DNA from: Flavobacterium sinopsychrotolerans
Lineage (GTDB): Bacteria; Bacteroidota; Bacteroidia; Flavobacteriales; Flavobacteriaceae
Length of the DNA: 64,000 bases
Reading direction: 5' to 3'
NCBI RefSeq assembly: GCF_900110375.1
Contig: NZ_FODN01000001.1
Coordinates: forward strand, 558,001-622,000
The notes beneath the pieces were generated by a model. That model was given only the letters and a program-made list of their open reading frames with translations. It was not told the origin of the DNA and did not search any database. The position numbers and the translations under genes are program-made. Shown here one piece after another: positions 16,907 through 25,922 of the stretch (position 1 is the first letter of the stretch; each line of letters opens with the position of its first letter).

Positions 16907-18232
16907 ATGAAAAATTCATTAATGGCTTTAGGTGCTTTGTTTATGCTAGGAGGAGTCGCTTCTGCGCAGAAAGTAGCTTTTGAGGAATACAAATTAGATA
17001 ATGGCTTGCATGTGATTTTGCACAACGATCCATCTGCTCCTACTGTTATTACATCAGTAATGTACCATGTGGGCGCCAAGGACGAAAATCCAGAGAGAAC
17101 TGGTTTTGCTCACTTTTTTGAACATTTACTATTTGAAGGAACCGAAAATATCAAACGCGGTGAGTGGTTTAAGATTGTAACTGGAAACGGTGGTGTAAAT
17201 AATGCGAACACTACTGATGACAGAACCTATTATTACGAAGTTTTCCCTTCTAACAACTTAGAATTAGGTTTATGGATGGAAGCAGAAAGAATGTTACACC
17301 CAGTAATCAATCAAATTGGTGTTGACACTCAAAACGAAGTGGTGAAGGAAGAAAAAAGACTTCGTGTTGACAACCAACCTTACGGAAACTTTTTAGCGGA
17401 AGTGAAAAAGAATATTTTTACAAAACACCCGTATCGTTGGGCAACTATTGGTTCTATGAGCCACTTAGACGCTGCTACATTAGAAGAGTTCCAAGCTTTC
17501 AACAAGAAATTTTACATTCCGAATAATGCTGTTTTGATTGTTGCCGGTGATTTCAAAAATGAACAAGCTAAAGAATGGATCCAAAAATATTTTGGACCTA
17601 TCAAAAAAGGAGCTGCTATCCAAAGAGAGACATTTGTTGAAGAACCAATAACTCAAACCATAAAAGCTAAATTTGAAGATGCAAATATCCAAATCCCTGC
17701 AATTGTAGCAGCGTACAGAACTCCGTCTATGAAAACCAGAGACGCAAGAGTTTTGGATATGATTTCTTCTATTTTAAGTGATGGAAAAAGCTCAAGATTA
17801 TATAAGAAAATAGTAGATGACAAAAAAATGGCCTTACAAATTGGTGCATTTAGCAATAGTCAAGAAGATTATGGAAGCTATATCATTTATGGTTTGCCTC
17901 AAGCTCCAAACACTGCAGAGAATATTCTTGCCGAAATTGACTTGGAGATTGTAAAACTACAAACAGAATTGATTTCTGAAAAAGATTTACAAAAATTACA
18001 AAACAAATTCGAAAACCAATACGTAAACAGCAACTCTACCATTGACGGTATCGCTGACAACTTGGCTTCCTATCATTTGTTATACGGTGATGTTAACTTA
18101 ATCAACACCGAAATCGAAATCTACCATTCTATCACTCGTGAGGAAATCAGAGATATTGCCAAGAAATATTTAAATCCAAACCAAAGATTAGTTTTGGATT
18201 ATGTTCCATCTAAAGACAAAGCTCAAAACTAA
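16907..18232 (+). CDS. M16 family zinc peptidase, catalytic subunit
   Basis: The 441-residue protein has a signal peptide (MKNSLMALGALFMLGGVASAQ) and an M16 (pitrilysin/insulinase) catalytic half with the inverted zinc motif HFFEH followed by LLFEGT. The distal Glu is expected in NEVVKEEKRLRVDNQPYGN. The second half is the usual inactive M16 domain. It works in the periplasm or at the outer membrane, probably paired with the following inactive partner, which starts 11 bases after its stop. A GTGCTTTT/AAAAGCAC hairpin lies in the leader at 16840-16872. Confidence 0.92.
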   Translation: MKNSLMALGALFMLGGVASAQKVAFEEYKLDNGLHVILHNDPSAPTVITSVMYHVGAKDENPERTGFAHFFEHLLFEGTENIKRGEWFKIVTGNGGVNNANTTDDRTYYYEVFPSNNLELGLWMEAERMLHPVINQIGVDTQNEVVKEEKRLRVDNQPYGNFLAEVKKNIFTKHPYRWATIGSMSHLDAATLEEFQAFNKKFYIPNNAVLIVAGDFKNEQAKEWIQKYFGPIKKGAAIQRETFVEEPITQTIKAKFEDANIQIPAIVAAYRTPSMKTRDARVLDMISSILSDGKSSRLYKKIVDDKKMALQIGAFSNSQEDYGSYIIYGLPQAPNTAENILAEIDLEIVKLQTELISEKDLQKLQNKFENQYVNSNSTIDGIADNLASYHLLYGDVNLINTEIEIYHSITREEIRDIAKKYLNPNQRLVLDYVPSKDKAQN

Positions 18233-18243
18233 GATATATCATT

Positions 18244-20292
18244 ATGAAAAAATCAATATTAATTTTATCAAGCTTGTTCTTAACAGTAATCATGCAAGGA
18301 CAAATCATCCCTCAGCCAAAACCCGGAGTTGCTCCAACAATAAAAATCGGAAAACCAGTAACCTTTGAATTAAAAAATGGTTTGAAAGTTATGGTCGTTG
18401 AAAACCATAAATTACCAAGAGTTTCATTCAGCCTTACTTTAGACAATGATCCGTATACTGAAGGCGACAAAAAAGGAGTTGCTGACATGACCAGTACTTT
18501 AATTGGAAGCGGTACAACTAAAATTTCAAAAACAGCTTTCAATGAAGAAGTTGATTTTCTGGGAGCCAACATCAATTTTAGTTCGAACGGTGCATCAGCA
18601 AGTGCGTTATCTAAATATTCTGGAAGAGTTTTAGAATTAATGGCTGACGGTGCATTAAACCCAAACTTTACACAAGAGGAATTTGACAAAGAAAAAACAA
18701 AACTTATCGAAGGCTTAAAAGCGAATGAAAAAAGCGTTTCAGCGGTAGCAGCAAGAGTTGTAGATGTTTTGACTTTTGGAAAAAACCACCCTTCAGGTGA
18801 ATATTTAAGTGAAGCTACATTGAAAAATGTAACTCTTGCCGATGTAAAAGCAAACTACAATACTTATTTTGTTCCAAGTAACGCCTACCTAATTATTGTT
18901 GGTGATGTAAAATTCAACGAAACAAAAAAAATGGTAGAGAAATTTTTTGGTTCATGGAAAAAAGCAACTGCTCCATCGACAACTTATAATGATCCAAAAG
19001 ACGTTCAGTATTCACAAATCAACTTCATTGACATGCCTAATGCAGTTCAATCAGAAGTTGCAGTTATAAACATTTCGAACCTTAAAATGACTGATCCTGA
19101 TTACTTTGCTGTCTTGGTTGCCAATCAAATCCTAGGAGGCGATTTCAATAGCTATATCAACATGAACTTAAGAGAAGCTCACGGATGGACGTACGGCGCT
19201 AGAACTAGTATTTCTGGTGACAAACGCGTTTCTACTTTCAATGCTTCTACACAAGTTCGTAATGCCGTAACCGATAGCACAGTTGTTGAAATTTTCAAAG
19301 AATTCAAAAAAATCAGAACAGAGAAAGTGACTTACGAAATGTTAGCTAGTGTAAAAGCAGGTTACATTGGACGTTTTGTAATGCAAATTGAAAAACCACA
19401 AACGGTAGCTGGATACGCTTTGAGAATTCAAACACAAAGCTTACCGGCAGATTTCTATGAAAACTACATCAAAAATATCAGTGCTGTAACTGCAGAAGAT
19501 GTTTTAAGAGTTTCTAATAAATATTTCTTAGCAGACAACAGCCGAATTGTAATTGTAGGAAAAGCAGCTGATGTAGCCCCTAGTTTAGAAAAATTGAAAA
19601 TTCCGGTTTCTTACTTTGATAAATACGGAAACCCAACAGCAAAACCTGAACTAAAAAAACTAGTTCCAGCGGGAGTTACTGCCAAAAGCGTTATCGATAA
19701 TTACATCAAAGCAATTGGTGGAGAAAAAGCAGCATTAGCAGTAAAAACAATTGCAATGACCGGAACTACAACAATTCCACAAGCACCTTCTCCATTAAAT
19801 TTTACTTCTAAAATTGATGCCAAAGGAAAACTTATGGTTGAATTAGCCATGGGAACTATGAGCTTGATGAAACAAGTAGTAAATGAAAAAGAAGCTTATG
19901 TAATGCAGCAAGGGCAACGTCAGAACATCGAAGGAACGATGCTAACAGACATGAGAGCAGCTGCAACACCATTTGAAGAATTATCTCTTTCTAAAAAACA
20001 AGGTTTAACACTAGAAACTATTGAGTCCATTAATGGAAAAGACGCTTATGCCGTTAAAAACGGAAAAACTACTTTATATTACGATGTAACTTCAGGTTTG
20101 AAATTAGCTGATTCTAAAGTTATGGAACAAGGTGGCAAAAGCGTTACACAAACTACTAATTATGGAGATTACAAAGAAGTAAAAGGAGTTAAGGTTCCTT
20201 TTAACATCATCCAAAATGTAGGTTTTGAATTGGACATAAAAATGTCTGATGTAAAAATCAACGAAGGTGTTTCAGATGCTGATTTTCAATAA
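18244..20292 (+). CDS. M16 family inactive partner with C-terminal lipoprotein-sorting-like domain
   Basis: The 682-residue product has a signal peptide and two M16 domains. The zinc-binding HxxEH is missing: the matching position reads GVADMTSTLIGSGT. The substrate-contacting R...Y element is present (NLREAHGWTYGAR). This is the classic beta-like subunit of bacterial M16 heterodimers. The last 200 residues (from TAKSVIDNYIKAIGGEKA) form an extra beta-rich domain resembling LolA/outer-membrane lipoprotein-sorting proteins (YDVTSGLKLADSK, VKGVKVPFNI). The fusion suggests substrate capture near the outer membrane, which is inference. Confidence 0.88.
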   Translation: MKKSILILSSLFLTVIMQGQIIPQPKPGVAPTIKIGKPVTFELKNGLKVMVVENHKLPRVSFSLTLDNDPYTEGDKKGVADMTSTLIGSGTTKISKTAFNEEVDFLGANINFSSNGASASALSKYSGRVLELMADGALNPNFTQEEFDKEKTKLIEGLKANEKSVSAVAARVVDVLTFGKNHPSGEYLSEATLKNVTLADVKANYNTYFVPSNAYLIIVGDVKFNETKKMVEKFFGSWKKATAPSTTYNDPKDVQYSQINFIDMPNAVQSEVAVINISNLKMTDPDYFAVLVANQILGGDFNSYINMNLREAHGWTYGARTSISGDKRVSTFNASTQVRNAVTDSTVVEIFKEFKKIRTEKVTYEMLASVKAGYIGRFVMQIEKPQTVAGYALRIQTQSLPADFYENYIKNISAVTAEDVLRVSNKYFLADNSRIVIVGKAADVAPSLEKLKIPVSYFDKYGNPTAKPELKKLVPAGVTAKSVIDNYIKAIGGEKAALAVKTIAMTGTTTIPQAPSPLNFTSKIDAKGKLMVELAMGTMSLMKQVVNEKEAYVMQQGQRQNIEGTMLTDMRAAATPFEELSLSKKQGLTLETIESINGKDAYAVKNGKTTLYYDVTSGLKLADSKVMEQGGKSVTQTTNYGDYKEVKGVKVPFNIIQNVGFELDIKMSDVKINEGVSDADFQ

Positions 20293-20314
20293 TCAAATCT
20301 TGAATAAATAATCG

Positions 20315-20339
20315 AAGGCTGTCTTTTTAGGCAGCCTTT
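20315..20339. terminator. Bidirectional terminator between the M16 and EamA genes
   Basis: The stem AAGGCTG/CAGCCTT has a T run after it on the plus strand and is placed between two convergent genes. Confidence 0.65.
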
Positions 20340-20362
20340 GTTATTTAGCACTATTAACAAAC

Positions 20363-21229
20363 CTATTTCTTAGCTGATAAATACACACCAATTAAAACAA
20401 TAAAAGCGCCAAAAAACTGAACCGGCGTCAGCATTTCATTGTCTAATAATCCCCAACAAAAAGCAACTACAGGAATCAAATACGTTACCGAAGTAGCAAA
20501 AACCGGCGAAGACATTTGGATTAATTTAAAGAACAGAATATTGGCAATTCCAGTTCCTACAACTCCAAGAATCATGATAAACAAAATAGACTCTTGTACT
20601 TTTACATCATGCATTACTTCAAAGAAACCTGAAAAAAACAAGATGATAAATGCTGGAAAAAACAACACCAAAAAATTCCCGGTGGTAATGCTCAACGGAC
20701 TCAAATCATGCAAATATTTTTTGATTAAATTAACATTGACCGCATAACATATTGAAGCTATTAAAACCAAAATAGCATAGTAATAGTTTTGTTCCGGATG
20801 ATGAATCGCACCATTCAAAATCAATAAAGCACTTCCTATTAAACCAATAAGAATCCCAAAAATCTGATTTCTTTTGAATTGCAATCCAAAAACCAAAGCA
20901 CCTAAAATCAATGTATTCAAAGGAGTCAGAGAATTCAAAATAGAACTCACAGAACTATCAATTTCAGTTTGAGCAATTGCAAACAAATAAGCGGGAATAA
21001 ATGTTCCAAACAGAGAAGTTAAGGCAATATATTTCCATTTATGTAACGGGATTTTGGACAAACTTTTAAACCCTATCAACAATAAAAAAACAGCTGCAAA
21101 AATAATTCGCAACGATCCCAATTGCAAAGCGGTCAAACCGATTAGTCCTTTTTTTATTAGTATAAATGAACTTCCCCAAATCAAGGCAAGAACCATCAAG
21201 TATACCCATTTTAACTGCTTTGATCCCAT
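20363..21229 (-). CDS. EamA/DMT superfamily transporter
   Basis: The 288-residue membrane protein has ten hydrophobic segments arranged as two EamA repeats. The first repeat starts LMVLALIWGSSFILIKKGL with the WGSSF motif, and the second ends AFCWGLLDNEMLTPVQFFGAFIVLIGVY. Family members export metabolites or amino acids at the inner membrane; the substrate cannot be read from sequence. It is divergent from the HMA lipoprotein gene. Confidence 0.88.
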   Translation of the reverse strand: MGSKQLKWVYLMVLALIWGSSFILIKKGLIGLTALQLGSLRIIFAAVFLLLIGFKSLSKIPLHKWKYIALTSLFGTFIPAYLFAIAQTEIDSSVSSILNSLTPLNTLILGALVFGLQFKRNQIFGILIGLIGSALLILNGAIHHPEQNYYYAILVLIASICYAVNVNLIKKYLHDLSPLSITTGNFLVLFFPAFIILFFSGFFEVMHDVKVQESILFIMILGVVGTGIANILFFKLIQMSSPVFATSVTYLIPVVAFCWGLLDNEMLTPVQFFGAFIVLIGVYLSAKK

Positions 21230-21338
21230 AAAAATAATTTTGCCCCAAAATTGTAATTATTTTATGAATTAGTCCTTCTTTTTTTAATTAAATTTGTGAA
21301 ATACAAACATGCTTTTAATCTTTTAAATTTTCAACATA

Positions 21339-21716
21339 ATGAATTTCAAAAAATCAATCGTAACGCTAGTACTTACCAGTGTTTTATTTGTAGGCTGTAA
21401 AGAAAAAGAAACGGAAATTGTTGCAAAAGAAACTGCAACTACAGCTGCTCCAAAAGTTAAAAAAGAAATTGCTGCTGCTAATCTTCAAACCGCGAGTTTC
21501 TCGGTAGAAGGAATGACATGTGCTGTAGGCTGCGCCAAAACTATTCAAGAAGATTTGACCGTACTAGATGGTGTTCAGAAAGCAACGGTAGATTTTGAAA
21601 CAAAATTAGCCACTGTAACTTTTGACAAAACGGTTCAAACACCAGGAAAATTGACTAAAGTTGTCGAAGCGGCCGCTGATGGTAAAACCTACAAAGTTTC
21701 GGATAAGAAGTCGTAA
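21339..21716 (+). CDS. Lipoprotein with a heavy-metal-associated (HMA) domain
   Basis: The 125-residue protein begins with a lipoprotein signal (LTSVLFVGC, Cys20), then a charged Ala/Lys/Thr linker, then an HMA domain at about 50-120. The metal site reads GMTCAVGCAKTIQ (Cys61, Cys65), spaced CxxxC instead of the usual GMTCxxC. Such anchored HMA domains are thought to carry copper or other thiophilic metals in the periplasm. The changed spacing may alter specificity. No metal ATPase is near. Confidence 0.85.
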   Translation: MNFKKSIVTLVLTSVLFVGCKEKETEIVAKETATTAAPKVKKEIAAANLQTASFSVEGMTCAVGCAKTIQEDLTVLDGVQKATVDFETKLATVTFDKTVQTPGKLTKVVEAAADGKTYKVSDKKS

Positions 21717-21736
21717 TTCAGACTTTTAAATAGCAT

Positions 21737-21774
21737 AAAATAGCATTCTCTCAACGGGAATGCTATTTTTTTTT
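21737..21774 (+). terminator. Terminator after the HMA lipoprotein
   Basis: The stem AAAATAGCATTC/GGAATGCTATTTT, with an 8-base loop, is followed by a long T run. Confidence 0.85.
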
Positions 21775-21878
21775 GAACCATATAAGACATTGAAGGTCAT
21801 TAAAGAAAGCTCGAAATTTAGTACTTACGGGCTTATTTGTACTTTAATGACTTATATGTTAAAAAAAAACACTTGTTA

Positions 21879-22146
21879 TTACTTCCATTTTAGGGTTTCC
21901 ATCAGTCGCTGCATGTCATTTTTAATGTAGCTTGCCGCTGGCATAATGGAGTCATAATTGGGTTTAGCATAGAAATAAACGGAACCCGTTACAAAATGCC
22001 TGGTACTATCAGTAGCGTAAAACTGTGAATTCGTTGCCGCATTTCCTTCTACCTGATAAAACATTCCATAAACTTTTTGGTCGGAATTCAAATACGGCTG
22101 TTCTAATATATCATCTGCTTTTATCACGTGTTCAAAAGTCAATTTT
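21879..22146 (-). pseudogene. Detached 3' end of gldD (left copy of the direct repeat)
   Basis: This encodes the last 86 residues of GldD, from FEHVIKADDILEQ to METLKWK, without a 5' part or proper start. It aligns without gaps to 26274-26541. Positions 22039-22139 are identical to 26434-26534, a block of 101 bp. The distal 155 bp differ at roughly 22 positions, of which one changes a residue (Arg for Thr) and the stop is TAA for TAG. Homology ends abruptly at 22146. I read it as the displaced original end of gldD, left behind when the island entered. Confidence 0.9.
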
Positions 22147-22199
22147 AGCTTATATTAAATTCTTTCTTTTTAAATTATTACTCACTAATTAGGCAGTAA

Positions 22200-22892
22200 T
22201 TAATCATATGTACCATCATAATAATAAATATCTTTTACCCATTTCCCTTCAATTTTTTTCATGAGAACCGTAAATCGCTCTATCGTATTAAAACCGAACT
22301 GGCTATTTCCAGAGTTAAAAAATATTAAAGCATATTTTTTATTGATTATTAAAGGTTTTGAAACATATATTACTAGTTTTTCAGGTAAGTTTATATAAGA
22401 TCCAGATTTTATGATATTTATAAATGTTTTAGAATTCATTATGGAAATTTTATAGTTTTTAACGTCTGATTCTTTCCAGTTATAGACTTCATCCTTATTG
22501 TATTTGTTTTTTAAACTATCAATTTTTAAACTATCAATTACCCACCCATCTTCATTATCTAATGAATTCGGATTTATTAATAATCTTGAACTTACTGAAG
22601 ACTTTCTTTCTTTGTAAGCATAATCATAAGCATTTAAGGCTACTAAAGGATTAATAGATTCTTTAATTAAAAGAATTTCATTTTTTCTTGTGTTATTATA
22701 CCGATCCGACTCTAATTGTAATCGTAGTAAAGTGTTTACAATTATACTTTCTTCAATTGTTAAAGAATCAACAATTTTGATTGCTGAAATAGTTTTAGAC
22801 ACTTTATAATCTGTAAGTATATTATTTGGTGTTTTTTTTGTATTACAAGAAAATAAATAGAAAATTATAAATGAATATATTGAATATTTCAT
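22200..22892 (-). CDS. Island lipoprotein of unknown function
   Basis: The 230-residue product starts MKYSIYSFIIFYLFSCNTKK, a lipoprotein signal with lipidated Cys16. The rest is AT-rich in codon use, with many Ile, Lys, Asn and Ser, and ends KKIEGKWVKDIYYYDGTYD. I recognise no domain. It is the last gene of the island operon, 11 bases after the previous gene. By position it may be a second immunity protein or an accessory of the toxin. Confidence 0.7.
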   Translation of the reverse strand: MKYSIYSFIIFYLFSCNTKKTPNNILTDYKVSKTISAIKIVDSLTIEESIIVNTLLRLQLESDRYNNTRKNEILLIKESINPLVALNAYDYAYKERKSSVSSRLLINPNSLDNEDGWVIDSLKIDSLKNKYNKDEVYNWKESDVKNYKISIMNSKTFINIIKSGSYINLPEKLVIYVSKPLIINKKYALIFFNSGNSQFGFNTIERFTVLMKKIEGKWVKDIYYYDGTYD

Positions 22893-22903
22893 AATTAAAA
22901 TGT

Positions 22904-23134
22904 TTATTTACAAGGTTTTCCAATTGAAGCTTCTTTTTTTATTTCTAAGGAAACTTTATCAAGAACTTTTTCAAAAGATTTTTTATACAATAAAGTGTCT
23001 GTAATTATTTCTTTTTTTATAAAAACAATTGTTCCATTTTTTGGAACAATTGTTTCATTTTGTGAATAAAGTAAATTATTACTAATAAGAATTAATATTA
23101 GTAGCTTGGAATTTTTAAAATTATGCTTTTCCAT
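22904..23134 (-). CDS. Small exported island protein of unknown function
   Basis: I start it at ATG 23134 (MEKHNFKNSKLLILILISNN), which gives a signal peptide; an ATG at 23155 in the same frame does not. The 76-residue product then has VPKNGTIVFIKKEIITDTLLYKKSFEKVLDKV and ends GKPCK. Its start overlaps the end of the Imm11-like gene by 14 bases (ATGGAAAAGCATAA), so the two are probably translationally coupled. It looks like the N-terminal part of something longer, but the frame stops cleanly. Function unknown. Confidence 0.6.
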   Translation of the reverse strand: MEKHNFKNSKLLILILISNNLLYSQNETIVPKNGTIVFIKKEIITDTLLYKKSFEKVLDKVSLEIKKEASIGKPCK

Positions 23135-23846
23135 ATACTTTTTCTCTTTCGCCACCTGGCATTAACCATTCGCTTATTGATAATTCGAGAGGTTGAAATT
23201 CGACGCCAGAAATTTCGTTTTTTACTAATTCATTTTTTAATCTTTCCGAAACTATACCTTTATGCGCAGCCTCTGCATATCTCAAAGAAAAAAAATCTAA
23301 ATCCATATTTTCGTTAAAAAAGATATTTTTGAACGAAATCATTTTTGGGTAGCGTATACTGCTTACAAATAGATTAAATTCATCAATGTTTTCAAAACCA
23401 ATTGTGTTACTAATTATGTTTCTATTTTTATCTCTGTCTTTTAATGTAAAATTTGTCTTTTTAAAATCTACAAATTGAAATGGAAAATCGTATATATTAG
23501 TTTGCCAATAGTTATTAAATTTTTTATCATGTTGAATAATGTATGTTTTGAATAACTGAAGACCATAACAATTAAATTGATCTAATATTTGTTTAAACTT
23601 GTCACTTATTAAATACCCAAAATTAAAGCCCACATCGCCATAAACATCAATAAAATCAGTTTGTTTTGCAACAGAATGTAAAACAACGTTTGATAAAATG
23701 GGTTGAACTTTTATTTTTTCATAAATAAAATTGTCAATAAAGTTAGTTTCTTCATTCACATTACAATGATGTATAAATCCCTTTACTTGTGGATATTTAC
23801 CTAATAATTTTTCATTTAAACATGTTTGTATTGCAAAATATTTCAT
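23121..23846 (-). CDS. Imm11-family (DUF1629-like) immunity protein
   Basis: The 241-residue cytosolic protein has no signal peptide. Its C-terminal third has the pattern I associate with Imm11/DUF1629 immunity proteins: SLRYAEAAHKGIVSERLKNE followed by EISGVEFQPLEL. It begins 1 base inside the toxin stop (TAATG), the usual toxin-then-immunity layout. The inferred role is to bind and neutralise the AHH nuclease of the preceding gene. The family call is from remembered pattern, not from a search. Confidence 0.7.
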   Translation of the reverse strand: MKYFAIQTCLNEKLLGKYPQVKGFIHHCNVNEETNFIDNFIYEKIKVQPILSNVVLHSVAKQTDFIDVYGDVGFNFGYLISDKFKQILDQFNCYGLQLFKTYIIQHDKKFNNYWQTNIYDFPFQFVDFKKTNFTLKDRDKNRNIISNTIGFENIDEFNLFVSSIRYPKMISFKNIFFNENMDLDFFSLRYAEAAHKGIVSERLKNELVKNEISGVEFQPLELSISEWLMPGGEREKVYGKA

Positions 23847-25900
23847 TACTGTAAAATTATGTTATTTATTAAGGTATTGGGGTTATTCGCAATCCAAGTT
23901 CTAACATCTTGAATTAAATCAGTTAGAAAATCATAGCATTCATTTGGTGTAGCATTTGAAGCATCAAATTGATCAAATTTCGTTTGTATTACTAGATCAT
24001 AATTTGCATGACTTCCATTATGCACCGCTTTACTTAAAGGGATACCATTTAAAGCCTCATTCATATGAAAAGCACTTCCCGATTTTGAAGCTTTTTGCAC
24101 AATAGATTTTGTTTGTTTATTTAATGGAATAATGTGATGTGCTTGATTAAGATTTCCAACAGCTAATCCAAGTACTTTTCTTAGTTGTGCTCTGCAAGTA
24201 CTGTTAGAACCAAAATATATTGTTCCATCTACCAAAACTTTCCATGTTAGTTTTACTTTTGTTCCTATAGTCGCAACTGTCTTTATTTTTACAGCATACT
24301 TAACACCTACAGCTGCCCATCCATAAACTGGAACAGCACTTGCAAAGCTAAAGGCTGCATTTACCTTGTCGTCTTCTATAGTGTATAGAGTGCCATTCGC
24401 TAAATCGGCTACTTCGCCAATAACGGGAATTAGTCCAAAAGCATCGAGTGTCATGTGCCTTAAATCCCATAAAACGCTGTAATAAATTTGAACTTCGTTC
24501 CAATTTGGATGAAGATATTTTTTCACTGCTCGTTGTATTAAATATTCTTGTGCAATTTGCGCAGCTAATAAAGGATCAATTAAAATTTGATTTTGCGCAT
24601 CTTGGCTGAAATAACTAATATTATCTTGAAAAAATGATTCGGTTAAATTATCTTGGAAAATATTTGTTGCACTTACAGCTTTAAAAAACAATGAGGTAGT
24701 TTTGGAATCACTATTTACCGGATTTTCGAAACAATAATTAATCACTTTCATAGCAAATACCTTAGCTTCAGCATCATAGTTGTTTTCTTTAACAAATTTA
24801 CAAATTTGTTCCTTGACTTCTATATTTTCAAAACTACTAAGCCACTCCGACTGTTCAAAGGAAAGTTCTAACAGAATAGCAATACCTTCGACGCTATCGC
24901 TGTTGCAAGAGCAATCAAAATAATCTTTTTTTATGGCATCACTTGCGTTTTTCATATCGATTTTACTGAATTTACAATCACAATTAGGTGCGTCGTCAGC
25001 GGTTGCCATTGTCAAAAAAGAATCAGGAAGAGGAATGCTAAAATCAAATTCTATAGACTCACTATTGCTTTTCTGACTCTTTTTATCAGAATTACTACAA
25101 TCACACGCAGGGACAAAGAACGAATTTTCCTTACTTATGTCTGATGTTTTTCTAGTGGATCCACCTGCGCAATGGCACTTTGTTGCTCTAAAAATATTGT
25201 TGAAAAAATTACCGATACTATTAGTAATATTTGTGATAGTCGTCCAAATTCCGCTAAAAACACCATTGTTATTAGAAAAGGAAGAGTTTGAAGTAGGTGT
25301 AGAAAAGGTAGATGAATCTCCTGTTGAAGTATTGGTAATTGTTGTGTATATTGAAGTTGGTGCGAATGACCCTGATCCTGAACTAGATCCTGAGCTGTCT
25401 GAAGAATAGCTAGTAGCAAAGCTGACAAGATTTAGGTCACCACAAATTCCGGAATTACTGTCTACATTTAATGCAAAAACCTCATATAAAAATTCGTCAC
25501 AATTGACTTCTCCTATTGTTTTAGAGAAAGTTCCTTTTTTGAGTTTGCTTTTGATTTTTATGTTCTTTTTAATAGGCAGAGCATAGGTTATAATTCCTCC
25601 ATCTACTTTGATCACTGATGCTTTAGATTCAAAATAGGATTCCAGTATAGCTAGCTTTGATTGCTTGTTGTTCGACGAAACATTAAGAACTTTAAACAAT
25701 TGATTTGTAAACGCATCAGGAAGTTGGCTATTTGGGATTAATTTTGCATCGGCATTAAAAAAGCCATTTAATTTTTCAAATTGCGATTGATTATTTTCAA
25801 TTTCGGGCTCTTTAACTTCGAAATTTTTTTCGCAACTAGACAGCAACAATCCTAAACCAGCTGTAATTAAAAAAATAGTTTTTTTCAAAATTCGTTTCAT
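23846..25900 (-). CDS. Lipoprotein polymorphic toxin with C-terminal AHH (HNH-type) nuclease domain
   Basis: The start is ATG 25900: it gives a lipoprotein signal (AGLGLLLSSC, Cys23); the upstream ATG at 25972 does not. The 684-residue protein has, in order, a short N-terminal domain, a Ser/Gly/Thr-rich linker, a Cys-rich stretch with repeated CxC pairs (CHC, CDC, CDC, CSC), a helical region, a hydrophobic pretoxin-like segment (FGLIPVIGEVADLANGTLYT, then PVYGWAAVGVKYAV) and a terminal nuclease domain. The last has QAHHIIP at about 586-592, then GIPLSKAVHNGSH, the AHH motif set of the HNH/endonuclease VII group. It probably cuts DNA or RNA of rivals. A lipid anchor on such a toxin is uncommon. 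Confidence 0.82.
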   Translation of the reverse strand: MKRILKKTIFLITAGLGLLLSSCEKNFEVKEPEIENNQSQFEKLNGFFNADAKLIPNSQLPDAFTNQLFKVLNVSSNNKQSKLAILESYFESKASVIKVDGGIITYALPIKKNIKIKSKLKKGTFSKTIGEVNCDEFLYEVFALNVDSNSGICGDLNLVSFATSYSSDSSGSSSGSGSFAPTSIYTTITNTSTGDSSTFSTPTSNSSFSNNNGVFSGIWTTITNITNSIGNFFNNIFRATKCHCAGGSTRKTSDISKENSFFVPACDCSNSDKKSQKSNSESIEFDFSIPLPDSFLTMATADDAPNCDCKFSKIDMKNASDAIKKDYFDCSCNSDSVEGIAILLELSFEQSEWLSSFENIEVKEQICKFVKENNYDAEAKVFAMKVINYCFENPVNSDSKTTSLFFKAVSATNIFQDNLTESFFQDNISYFSQDAQNQILIDPLLAAQIAQEYLIQRAVKKYLHPNWNEVQIYYSVLWDLRHMTLDAFGLIPVIGEVADLANGTLYTIEDDKVNAAFSFASAVPVYGWAAVGVKYAVKIKTVATIGTKVKLTWKVLVDGTIYFGSNSTCRAQLRKVLGLAVGNLNQAHHIIPLNKQTKSIVQKASKSGSAFHMNEALNGIPLSKAVHNGSHANYDLVIQTKFDQFDASNATPNECYDFLTDLIQDVRTWIANNPNTLINNIILQ

Positions 25901-25922
25901 AAACTGTTGGTTAAAGTTAGTA

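Noticed and set aside
24000..25400. Plus-strand frames opposite the toxin as possible antitoxins
   Set aside because: They follow the codon pattern of the minus-strand gene and contain low-complexity Glu/Val/Pro runs that mirror the Ser-rich linker.
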